From positions 14,144,401 to 14,208,400 of the forward strand of contig CM041086.1 in the NCBI GenBank assembly GCA_023079485.1: 64,000 nucleotides of DNA. The letters run 5' to 3'. The DNA comes from Archilochus colubris (lineage: Eukaryota; Chordata; Aves; Apodiformes; Trochilidae). Each line of letters starts with the position of its first letter. Position 1 is the first letter of the stretch. Of the stretch, positions 1 to 10,690 are shown piece after piece. A model generated the notes under the pieces. That model was not told the DNA's origin, did not search any database, and saw only the letters and a list, made by a program, of their open reading frames with translations. A program made the position numbers and the translations under genes.

Positions 1-3000
1 ATTACCCCCCCAGCAGAGACAGGAGTCCCCTTAAATCACTGCTGCCTGTTCCAACACCAGCCAAGCCCATTGGTGGTTGAGTCACAGAGGTCAAGGACAA
101 AATGTGAAGGGAGAAGAAAAGCAGAACTCCAATTATGATGGAGACTGAAGGGAAAAAACCTAAAGAACCAGCTCTGGCTTCCAGCTGTTTGTTTAGCAGC
201 TCAAGCAGCTGCTGATACAATTAACATCCTTCAAGGGATAGAAGTGGAGACTGAGAGCTCCCAGCCAGCTTAAAGGTGGTATTTTCAGGAGAATAGGTAA
301 TTCCTGCAATTAGTTAAAAGTGGGGGGTTCAGTCTTCAGTAACTTCTCTTGGTGGCAACTCCCAGGGGACAGTGCAATCACTGCCTTAAAACTCCAAACA
401 AAGAGGGAGAGATTATAGCTTACAGCATAAGCCTCTCATCCAGGTTTACAAAAGCCAGGCAGCTCCAAGCAGCTTTGCAGCAAATTTTGATGACCTCAGA
501 GGTGAAGAGATTTTGATTAAAGAGCCGTTTATGATTGGTAAAATAGGTTGCAAGCAACCATAGCTGTAAAAATTAATGTATCCCCTGTTATTGATGGGCT
601 TTGGCAGAGTGATCTATATTCAAGTTTTGGCCTTTGTGTCATTAAATTCATTACTTCTGAGGGCTTTCTAAAAGGGACCCATGGGTAATGGAATTAGCAA
701 CTATAAATCATATTGAAATACAGTGTATTTAGTCCAGTAGATTAGAGGAAATAGCCTGAATGTGGACACTGGAAGCCACTTTGTCACCAACCTCTGCAGT
801 GGATGAAACTCTTCCCTGCCTGCCCCTCACCTGCCTCATCTGAGTTCTCATTACTTTGCAACATTTCTGGGAAAAAAAAAATTGCCTGAGGTTGTGCCCT
901 GTTACAGACCCAAATAAAATAAAACCCTGCAGCATCTGAGTTCACTGCACTGCAATGGCTGAGGTGAAGATGCTTCCATTTCTGAGCTCTGGTCCACATC
1001 AAGCCCAGGCAGAAGAGAGATCAGACTTTAGATTTCAGTGAATATAAAATAGGCTGTGGTCCTACAGAAACATGAAAAGATGAGAAGCACTAAGTTAATG
1101 GTTAAACCTGCCAGTTATCTCAGGACCCAAACCAAAGCCTTGCTAAGCACATCCAGGCACATTCTTGAAACTATTGGGTGCAAGATCCCAACCACATCAA
1201 CCTTTTTGGACTCAGAGGTATCTTGGCAGCACTGCAAACTTTAGGTTTGTTTCAGTTTGAAGTGTGGCCCCTCCTATCCTGCTTTCTCTGAACAGTCTGG
1301 CCTATGGATCAATTTGTAATTAATCTATAAATTACAGGAGGACAGACTTTCCTCAGCAACCTCATAGTTCCCCACTGGTCAGGGTAAAAGGCTCACAGGA
1401 AACCAGACTGTTTCCTTCCACTGCATTTACATTCTACTTCACAAACTTTAGGTGACAGATTTCTTAAAGAAGAGATCTTTACAACAAACATATATTTTCC
1501 ACTTTTTTTAAAGATGTCCAGACTGTCCAGACTTTTTAAATGGAAAATTATTTCAAAAGATTTTTAATTCTTGAATTAAACAGAGAAGTATTGTACTAAA
1601 AGAGGGAAACAATAAAACCAAATCAAACCAAAAAACTAAGAAGAGGAATGGTAACCTTAGCTGCAGGACAGTTAGGATCCATTTATCCCTGTTAACTCTT
1701 AGAGGTACATGGTATTATTTAAGAAAGTTCCATGTCATGTTCAGCATAATTGAGTCACCAACTCATTTTCCATGGTGTCTAAATTATATTAAATTAGATA
1801 AAGGATTGCATGGAATTAGCTGACTGACTACTTCTGCCTTTCAACCCTAGACATAGTTAACAAGTTCCTCTCCCTCTCATCTTAATCCACAAAAAAGGAG
1901 AAATATTTCTACAAAAGTATGTTTGCTATTGATGTTTGTTAAGGTTTTATCTGCAGTGCTGACACTTCTCCTGTAATAGTGAGCTTGCTGGGAGGTACAA
2001 AGGTACAGGTGTAACTGATGGTAAACAGCACATCGATTACTTTTAAAACAAAATAAAAATTCCTGTAGGGAAAGACAAAACAACAGCACAGAACCAACTA
2101 ACATGATGCCTGAAAATGAACAGAACAGCTTCAGCACAAACCCAGAGATTTCAAGTTCATCTCTGACGCAGATTTAGGCATTTCCAAGCAAGAACGTAGA
2201 GTTTCTGAATTATACTTCTACCACTCCACTAACCCAAGCCTGGCTTCTCAGAACTATTCAGGACTATTAACTCCACTCTGATTTTACTATTAGGAGCCCT
2301 GTACTCTTAAAGACCTCTGAGGATCCGAGCAGAGCATCCATCAAGTACCAACAGGGTGACTGCTGCACAGACTGATTCAGTCAGACACCTTTGCCAAGCT
2401 GCTCCTGCTCCTCTTGCTCAACTTGCAATCTCATGCAATTCAAAATTAACCAGGATTACATCATTTTACAGCATTAATAGCTTATGAAAGTTCCTTGTGA
2501 CCGTGGCCTCAGTTCACCTCCCAGCACAGTTCTTAAGGTGAATTTCACTCCGAGCTTATCTCTACACAGTTATTTAAACTCATTGTAAATAAGACATGCA
2601 TTTTTGAATATTACTAGAAATTACATCTATAAAATACCGAATAAAACCTTCAAAACAAATGCATAAAGAAGTATCAAGGGAAACATACTTTTTCATATGA
2701 ATCTAACCAACAAAGTATTTTAATGAGTGCACATCTATTAAGAGAATTCTCAGGATACTGTAATTATTATTCATTTTCTAGAATTGTTTCACCATGAAGC
2801 TTTATGCTACTATGGGGACTTGAATGTTTATGTTTTGTGACGGCTGTGTTGACTATTAAAAAGCAATTTGGCTGACATTTTAAGTCTTTTGTTGCCAGTT
2901 TTAATTGGATTGTTCACCAAGCATCAACTCCCCCGTTAACTGCAAAAATTACAGGCCAACGTCAGTTTATAGTAATGACTGTTTAATGATTTTATCCTGT

Positions 3001-3143
3001 CAGTGTGCCAGCTTCATATGGATGCAGGCATGATTAGTTTCCTATCAAGACCTGTAATTAAATAATGGAAACCCAAACAAAAGAGAGTATCAAACAGGAA
3101 GCTATCATTAATAAAGACTCAAAGATATTTATATAAAAAAAAA
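1..3143. other. Unique noncoding sequence, no recognisable gene
   Basis: No ORF above 90 codons and no recognised protein motif. Short A/T runs only. The part from about 2740 to 3070 is AT-rich with several TAAT-core sequences of the type bound by homeodomain proteins. That alone is not evidence of function. Confidence 0.6.
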
Positions 3144-3494
3144 AGTGTTTAGAGATCAAGCAGTGCAAGAGTTGATGTTAAGGAAGAAAATTCTCTGAAA
3201 TTTTTGCTATAGAAGAAATTTCTTCCTGTTAAGAAAAGAGCAAAATCTGAGTACTCACTGTGGTGACTCTGCTTATCATTCTTAAAGCTGACTCAAAATT
3301 AGTTCTTAAAAAAATAAAATAAAAAAAAAAAATCAGTGTTTAGAGATCAAGCAGTGCAAGAATTGATGTTAAGGAAGAAAATTCTCTGAAATTTTACCTA
3401 TAGAAATTTCTTCCTGTTAAGAAGAGAGCAAAATCTGAGCACTCACTGTAATGACTCTGCTTATCATTCTTAAAGCTGACTCAAAATTAGTTCA
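3144..3494. repeat. Tandem duplication, ~191-bp period, two copies
   Basis: Copy 1 spans about 3144-3305 and copy 2 about 3335-3494. Both begin AGTGTTTAGAGATCAAGCAG and end CTGACTCAAAATTAGTTC. The copies differ at only a handful of bases plus a short deletion in copy 2 near CTATAGAA. Each is preceded by an A-rich stretch, so the full unit is probably A-rich spacer plus 160 bp. High identity indicates a fairly recent local duplication. Confidence 0.93.
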
Positions 3495-3514
3495 GAATTA
3501 GCTATTTTATAATA

Positions 3515-3536
3515 AATATAATACATGTATTATATT
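3515..3536. repeat. Perfect 22-bp AT-rich palindrome
   Basis: The sequence around ATACATGTAT at 3521-3530 is self-complementary for 11 bp on each side of the centre between 3525 and 3526. It lies 20 bp after the tandem duplication and could form a short hairpin or cruciform. Confidence 0.9.
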
Positions 3537-4442
3537 AGTTTCAGAATAGCTATTAGCTATTGCTTTCCAGACTAGGTAAAGATGCTTTTATAATAATAAG
3601 ATCTAAAAATAATTTCACCACAACTGAAACTCACAGTGCTTCCAATCAAAGAACAAGCACATGAGCTTCTCAGAAATCTGGATTCTTGAAAGAAACCAAT
3701 TCTTATTCTTTATTCTCTGAATCCTGTGCCAAACTCCTCCCTAGTTCAGGATTTCAAATAAAGCGCTAAATAAATGGCTTTGAGAAGATAACTCTAAAAT
3801 GTGAAATATCCAGGATAATTAGGCCAGAAAACCCCCCCAAAGCAGGGCAAGCACAGCCAAGCTCCTCCTCACACTGTTTCAACACAATTAATGAAGCTGG
3901 GGACTTCTTGGAGAATTTCAGAGCTTCTGGTTTCATCCATAAACTGGAGTTACCATGGATGGCAACTTTCTGAGGCAGTAAACACTTCAGTTTTGAAAAG
4001 AACTTGGCATTTTATACATTTTGACACTTAAAAAGATAAAGTCTTTACTGTCTTATCAATAAGCACATCAGGACTCTAAAATTTGGGATGAGCATCTCTG
4101 TAAACCAAGCTGGTAGGTTTTGTGTTGCCATTCAACCTCAACCCCAAAGGTCAAATCCCAGGCTTTCCTGTGCCATGGATTCAGTCAGAATTCAGGCAAG
4201 TTTCAGCAATGTGTAGCAACTTAGAAGAACTTGTGCTCATCTGTTTTCAGGCTTGACTTTTATAGACTACAGTCACCTGTGAGAAAATATTAACCTACTG
4301 GAAAGTCAATAGATTTTTCAAGGTTGCTTCATTTTTATGTACGAAAAGCTTTATGTCTTGTAGAACCATTCATTTCCCATTTATTGCCAGGATGATGGCT
4401 CCAAATCTCTTCTGACCAAACTTGTGAGCAGATGACTTTATT

Positions 4443-4575
4443 TGAAAGATTTAGGGGTAAATTTAGGACTCATCTCTTTTCTGTTCCAACAGCATGATAT
4501 GGAATTAACTCCATTGATTTCAATTATTTTATTCTGCCTTGGCTTGCTGGATGTAACCACAGAAGGTAAGAGTCC
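4443..4575 (+). repeat. Inverted repeat arm 1 (pairs with 7237-7375)
   Basis: This 133-bp segment is the reverse complement of 7237-7375 with six substitutions and one 6-bp indel, about 95% identity. Homology starts at TGAAAGATTTAGGGG and stops abruptly after the GTAAGAGTCC that follows the exon-like part. The arms are about 2.7 kb apart and the sequence between and outside them is not visibly related. Confidence 0.93.
4493..4565 (+). CDS. Candidate signal-peptide exon, copy 1 (gene unknown)
   Basis: The 73-bp segment is bounded by a good acceptor (TTTTCTGTTCCAACAG, ag at 4491-4492) and a strong donor (GAAG|GTAAGAG, gt at 4566-4567). From ATG at 4499 it encodes MELTPLISIILFCLGLLDVT followed by TE. 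This is a short polar start, a hydrophobic core of about 12 residues, then a polar end, as in a secretory signal peptide. The exon ends one base into a codon (phase 1), the usual phase between a leader exon and an extracellular domain exon. An upstream out-of-frame ATG at 4494 stops after four codons. I found no in-frame next exon nearby: candidate acceptors within about 200 bp run into stops. It could be a real first coding exon of a nested gene, a relic, or part of a repeat. Confidence 0.4.
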
Positions 4576-7236
4576 ATCTTTGACAGGCCAGAGCCATTTT
4601 TTATTTATATAGAAACAGAAAATTTGTCACTTCAAAATACCAGCTGAGGAACACCCCAGGTTTCTGTTCCAGGAATGTGGTTATTGTCTTTTTGATTTAG
4701 GAAGGGAGGAACCACTGAATCAGTAAAATATAAGCTGGCACAAACCTATTGCAATTTGTAAAATAAGAAGGTCCAGCAGAGGGATGTAAATGGACATCAG
4801 GAGATGAAAATTCACATCAACAAATGCAAGGTACCTCCAATTGATTGCTGGGATCCAAATTTACTCCAAGTACTCAGAAAATGGAGCTGTGTATGTCTGC
4901 AAACAGGTCAATGAAAACCTATGTGCAGCCTGAGTAAAAGAATGTAACAGCATGGCAAAGAAAGCAAATTGGACAGAAAATAAAAAGGCAGAGTGTTAAG
5001 CCATTATAAACACGTCTTGTAGAACACTTTGTTCCATTCTTGACACATTTTTTTACAACTTGGTAAAAAATAGAAGAGATTTTACAAGCAAGTGACTAGA
5101 TTGGTGGAAAAACCCCGAAGTGAGGAGACTCTGGACTGTGTAGTTTAGAGAGAAGCAACATGGAAAGGGTAAGAGAACCAACACAATGAACTCTGCAGGT
5201 AATTATTTACACTGACAATAAAAGTACAGTGGATTTGAAATGAAACTGTTAGGAGAATAAGCTTCTCTTCTTAATACCACAATTAATCTAGAAGCTTGTT
5301 GCCAAAAGCTATCATTGAGATGAGAAGGTTGCAAATATTTTTCTCATAAAAATGGATATGTATATTATCCACCTGTGCAGATAAGCAGGCAATATACACA
5401 CAAACCTAAGCATATCAAAATATAAAACCTATATATAAAAAATAAACCTTTTTGTGTGTGTAAGTATATAATATACATTTGTACATATTATACATAGACA
5501 AAAATCTCCACTGAATTAAAAGCCTAGTGGATAAAATGAGAGATATTTGCTCAGTTTACTTGCAAGGTGAAATTTTTATCATCCCAGAGGATTTCATTTC
5601 ACATTTAATACTATAGTGTGCTATAAAACTGCACCCACTGCTTGTTTCCTGCTCCAAATTCCAGTCATTGGTGACTTTCTTCCTATGGGATCAGGTCAGC
5701 CCTGCTTTAGTCAGAAGATATTTGGGGAAAAGCAGAAGAGTATGGGATTTGCTCAGCTGACTGATGAAACAAGTGTAAGGCAAACTATTCTCATGGCTGA
5801 AAAAGAAGAATAAATATGCCTTGAAGTCATGTACCACAAATAGTTTAAAAACTAGAGATGAAACACTTGATTTGCAGATCTTGGAAGGAGCAAGGGATTG
5901 ACACTTAAATAGCAATTTGGAACTCAAAACACACAAGGAACGCATGAAAACACTTCTAGGATTTATTGTCCAGAACAGAATAGTAGTTCAAGCCTTCCCC
6001 TGATCCTCATCCTGATCCTTAAATTCTAATTTTGACACTTGCAGTCTTTCCAACTACATGACTCGTAGCAAATATTGTTAATTTCTGAACAATACAACTG
6101 AGAGTATGGAATTTCAACCTGAAGGATCCACTACCCAGGTACCAAATTATCTTCTGCCAAACTTACTGACAGTGTAACACCAGCACACAGCGAATACTTT
6201 GTTTACTTGCACTGTGCTTTGCACATCCCCCTGTTTTTATTACAGAATAGGCAGCCTGAATGCAAACAAAGCAAATGTATGAAGGAGGTGGAGGAAGGAG
6301 TTGGCAATAATTCATGCTACAGTTGCCTTTTACTAAAGAGGATGGAGAGAATGGATGTAGATCAGCAGGCAGTTTCAGCAAATGCAATTTCAAAATGACC
6401 TTTCAAAAGTAATTATTAGAGCTGAGTTGTAGCATTCAGCTGAAATGGAACTCTTCAGAATTCCACAGACTTACAAAGGAGAAAAATTTGTCATAAGGAT
6501 CAAAAAGGAGAGGGCCACTCAGGCACTGTCTTCATCCTCCACCAGACTGTTGGTTTTTTTAATAATCTTACACTGAAGAAAAAGCCAAACACCACATATC
6601 TATCAAAATAAAGCATATCCTATTGTAGAATACAGGACTGAAAAATAAATGTATAAGGGAACACCTGGATGGAATTGCTGCCACCAAAGAAAGAAGAGCT
6701 GAGAATGAAGACAACCTGAGAGAGCTGCCTGGGGGCTGAGGATGAGAGGCTCAGCACTCTTTGCTCTGCCTGACACAGATTTGAATCTCAGGCCCTGACT
6801 CCTGAGCTGCTCTGCAAATGGAACTGGAAAGGGGACTTGAACTTGGCTGCCACGTTGGGCTCTGTCCCTCTACTCCAACAAACACCTGATTATTTCTATG
6901 CAGTGAGGCAGCTCCCAACAGATTAGAAGACAGAGTGAGAAAGAGAAAAGACCAATTCTGTACCAGGGTGTTATTTTCAAACCATTATTCCACTCTCCAG
7001 CTGAACACCCTGACAATTGCCTTTCCTTTGCAAACCTCTTGCTCTGATGAGGAATCTCCCTGCCAGATGCAGAGCTCTGCTTTGGGGAAATCTCACTGGA
7101 ATTGACACATTGCCTGAAAACTTTGGGTCTCAGCACACACTGAAAGCATTTGGCTTTTCAAACTTCTCCTATAGAGATCCAGGGAACACTTTAGTGGGAG
7201 GCATAAGGCACAGGGACAGATTTCCCACTCCCAGGA
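4576..7236. other. Spacer between inverted repeat arms, no gene recognised
   Basis: AT-rich unique sequence. A TA/TG-rich cryptic microsatellite lies near 5390-5500. A plus-strand open frame after a pyrimidine-rich acceptor-like site at 6228-6245 encodes a short Cys-containing stretch ending at 6398, but its phase does not join the candidate leader exon. No domain is recognised. Confidence 0.5.
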
Positions 7237-7375
7237 GGACTGTTACCTTCTGTGGTTACATCTAGCAAGCCAAGGCAGAATAAAACAATTGAAATCAATG
7301 GTGTTAATTCCATATCCATATCATGCTGTTGTAACAGAAAAGAGATGGGTCCTAAATTTACCCCTAAATCTTTCA
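7237..7375 (-). repeat. Inverted repeat arm 2 (pairs with 4443-4575)
   Basis: The 139-bp reverse-complement partner of arm 1. It carries a 6-bp insertion (a duplicated ATGGAT-type unit at the start codon) relative to arm 1. Homology boundaries are sharp on both sides. Confidence 0.93.
7247..7325 (-). CDS. Candidate signal-peptide exon, copy 2 (gene unknown)
   Basis: This is the minus-strand counterpart of 4493-4565. The acceptor is TTTTCTGTTACAACAG and the donor is GAAG|GTAACAG (gt at 7245-7246). From ATG at 7319 it encodes MDMELTPLISIVLFCLGLLD followed by VTTE, again ending in phase 1. Compared with copy 1, the coding part has two synonymous third-base changes, one conservative Ile-to-Val change, and a 6-bp in-frame insertion that adds Met-Asp. 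The open frame, start codon, hydrophobic core and both splice sites therefore survive in both copies. Downstream on this strand, the acceptor-like CTCTATAG near 7172 leads to an early stop in the required phase. Product and gene family are not recognised. Confidence 0.4.
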
Positions 7376-10300
7376 GTCCCAGGGGTAGAAGACTTAAGCT
7401 GGAGGAGCTTTTCTGCAGTGGTGCTGGAGGCTTCTGGGAGGTGCTGGGCTCAGCCCAAGTTCAGAGAACATCAGTTCAGAGATGTCAGGAATACTTGGGT
7501 CATTTCTTTCTTTACCTACCAAAGCCAAGGTAAACAACATGTAGGCTAAAAACAGTCAACAGGATCTTCTTGTTGATTTCAGTAGGAACTAAATAAAACC
7601 CTTGTGTGCATAACTTCATTTAAAATAGTGAGTAACCAATTTACCTGTTTTATATTCTTTTACAAGAAAAAGACTCAGTGGATTCAGACTGTATCCACAC
7701 ACCACTGATGCTATAAAGACAGATTAATTCTACTATATAAAAGACAAGATGCCTGGTAATCTGCCTCTTTGTGAAGCAGTACTTCATCTCATCTCACACA
7801 GGAGAGATAAGAGACAGAATTGAAAGCTAAAAGGACAGCATTTTATCCCTTTGTTTGAAAATGTTCAATAGACAGCATTTTTAAAAAAATAAAAAATTAA
7901 ATGGGCTCTATTCAAATGCAGCATGAAAGAAAATGGTGTCTAGTTCAGGCTGGGCACAGTGACCTGCCCTAGTTTGCAGCTGAACAAAGGCATAAAAGCA
8001 AATGATAAAGTTCCATTTTGTTATAAAATATTTCATTAGGGAGCTAATTAAACAGCCTGTACTCAAATGCAGCACATAAACAATACTGCACATGAAGGGG
8101 AGCAATTTCTGGGGAGATACTAGCTGATAGTATTAATGTAAATGATTTGAATTTTTTTTTTCCTTTCTCAACAGTTAGGAACAAAAAGCTCTTTCCCCCC
8201 ATTACCTCATCCTAAGTAGTTTTTCAAATCAAGCCTGTGTTCACATTCAGGCTGTCACTGATAATGGATCGTGTGCCAAATAAGAAGAGAGTAAAGGACC
8301 TGATAATAAGTGCAATTATAAAACATCAAAAATGGTAGATCAAAGTGGATTTCATTTATTCCACTGTGTACAGTAACTTCACAGCTTTTCAGTGTTCCTG
8401 TCATGAGGCCCTGACAGGATGGATTAATTTTCTCTATCATCATAGCAACAAGAATGGCACACTTCAGAAAGCAGCTGACAAATGCAGCTCCTCATTATTA
8501 CTCTGCCTTTTATTCATTTTGTTTATAAAAACACTTTTTAAATCCCCTTCTGCTGAGGTTCTCAGGCATGTTGATAGCCAATGAAATAGTTGATAACCTT
8601 GAGATCATCAAAACCTGGGGACAAATTCTTAAGCCTTCTAAGTACTATTACCCTTCAGGAAAGAATCATTTAAAATCCAGCAATGAATTCTTGGAAGAGT
8701 ATCAATTTTCTGACTATTTACTAAGTTCTGCATGGAAACTTAGGCTAAAGATTAGTAACTTAACATATAAATTGCATTTGAAGAAAATTACAAAGCTGAG
8801 GAGTTAAACTCACTCAGCTTCATTCTTCCTGCCTTGGCCCCATGGGTACCATCACTCAGCTCCTGGGTGGTTCCTCAGGTTCAATGAAAAGTGCATGGCA
8901 AGAAACCAGTTTTACAGCATTTTCCCACCAGAAAAAATATAGAATGAAGCTTTGGGCTGGTGGGCTGCTCAATAAACTCTGCTTACACTTCCTAACATAA
9001 AAATGTGCAGCAGTGTTTGCTTCTGAGCTGATGACAAAACGCTGCAGTACTGGGAATGTGCAAAGGAACACAGATTCCATCCCAGCAAAGCAGAATTCCA
9101 ATCAAGCAAATTGCATGGTATAAAACTCCTCATGCAAAATTTGCACAAAGTGAAAGTGTAATATTCACACTAAAACCTGAAAGCTATTATATCAGCCATG
9201 CAGGATTTCACAGGCTAAATTCTACTCTAAGCATGCTAAAATAAAGCATCATGTCCAAGAAGTCCACAAAGTTGTTGTGAATTTAGAGGATACTTAACCA
9301 GTACTGACTTCTGTGAGGAGTTTGAAAGAGAAAGTCTAAATTTACTAATTCAGTTGACTATGACACAGCTGGAAATAAACAGAGGTACTACACCATGTGC
9401 CATCACAAAGAGGAACTATCTTAAATATTAGCATAAAAGCAGATGCAGCAGTTTCATCTCCTATCATATGGATATTATGGCAATGATGCGTGCAAGTGAT
9501 TTACATCTTCATTATTTCTAGACTGCAAGAACTGCTATTACCAGGACTATTTGCTAACATTTAAGCAAGTTATGATTAATGCAATTTGAGTAGAATGCAT
9601 ATTGGACAGATAGATTATAGCCCTGCTGATATTGTATGTACAATAATCAGTGCTGTGACAACAGCTAATTATTTTTAATTTTAAAGCTGAAGGATTTCAT
9701 CTATAAATTTTCTGTCTGGAGTTAAGAGATCAGTTCTAGCCAAAGCCAAAACAATGTGCCAGAAATTATGTATCAAATAAATGAATAATTTCTTATCAAT
9801 ATTTAAAACTAATGGAATGCCAATCAATAACACCACTAGACATTTAAAGCATTGCCTTAAAGTACTACTGACAAAATTAGTATATAGAGCTCCCAAATCA
9901 TCATCCCACCCCACGTGCTGTGCAACACAATGAAACTTATTAAAAAGCAACAGCAAACATAAAAACGACCTCCATAAAATTCAAGAGATCTGAGATACCA
10001 GCATGAAACACTTTCCAACTTTATGGAAGACCATTTGTCAGTGTAAAAGCTGGAGAGAAAAAACAGCTCCTCAGAGGGACTCATAAGGAATTATTTCATG
10101 ATTCTGATAGTGATTTAGAAGAGCATCTTCAAATTGTATGGCTTGCAACATCAGGACCTTACTTACCTGCTAATGGGCAATGTCATGTTCTGTCCAGCAT
10201 GAACACAGGTATCTAAGAATTAGGATAGTGGAACACCAAGGAAACTGTGAAGAATTTACTTACAAATGAGCACGTGGTTTACTTCACACTGAAAGGTCTG

Positions 10301-10457
10301 AGTTTAAAATATTCCAGCAAGTTTCAAACTTTAAAAGTTATTTCTAAGGGAAAAGAGAAAGCTGGAAATGAGTAAAGGAGAAAACTGGAAAGGCAGGGGT
10401 GGGTTGTAGGGGGTAGAGAGAGGGAAAAAAAGAAGAAAAAAAATAAAGAAACCTGAA
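7376..10457. other. Unique noncoding sequence
   Basis: No recognisable gene or repeat. It contains short open frames below 95 codons without motifs. From about 10371 it becomes purine-rich, with GGGGTAGAGAGAGGG followed by A-rich sequence, leading into a CR1 fragment. Confidence 0.6.
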
Positions 10458-10690
10458 AGAGGGTAGTTTTAGATTAGATATTAGGAACAAATTCTTTAGT
10501 GTGAGGGTGCTGAGACGCTGGCAGAGGTTGCCCAGGAAAGTTGTGGATGGAAGTGTTCAAGGCCAGGCTGGACAGGGCTTGGAGCAACTTCACCTAGTGG
10601 GAGCTGTCCCTGCCCATTCCAGGGGGATTGGAACTGGATAATCTTTAAGGTTCCTTCCAACCCAACCCATTCTATGAGTCTGTGATTCTG
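10458..10690 (+). mobile_element. CR1 LINE 3' fragment
   Basis: Diverged CR1 3' end in sense orientation. It starts in the segment resembling TTAGATTAGATATTAGGAAC, passes through CCATTCCAGGGGGATTGGAA, and ends with CCTTCCAACCCAACCCATTC and a degenerate ATTCTATG tail. CR1 is the dominant non-LTR retrotransposon of birds and copies are usually 5'-truncated, as here. The copy is too short to encode protein. Confidence 0.9.

Noticed and set aside
4871..4909. Short stretch reading ENGAVYVCKQ, resembling the end of an immunoglobulin V domain, ~310 bp after the candidate leader exon
   Set aside because: No upstream conserved Cys or Trp, no open exon with a usable acceptor in phase 1, no recombination signal after it, and a stop soon after. 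The resemblance is likely chance.
6228..6398. Pyrimidine-rich acceptor-like site followed by a Cys-containing open frame
   Set aside because: Joining it to the phase-1 leader exon gives an immediate stop (G|AA TAG). The frame is short and matches no family.
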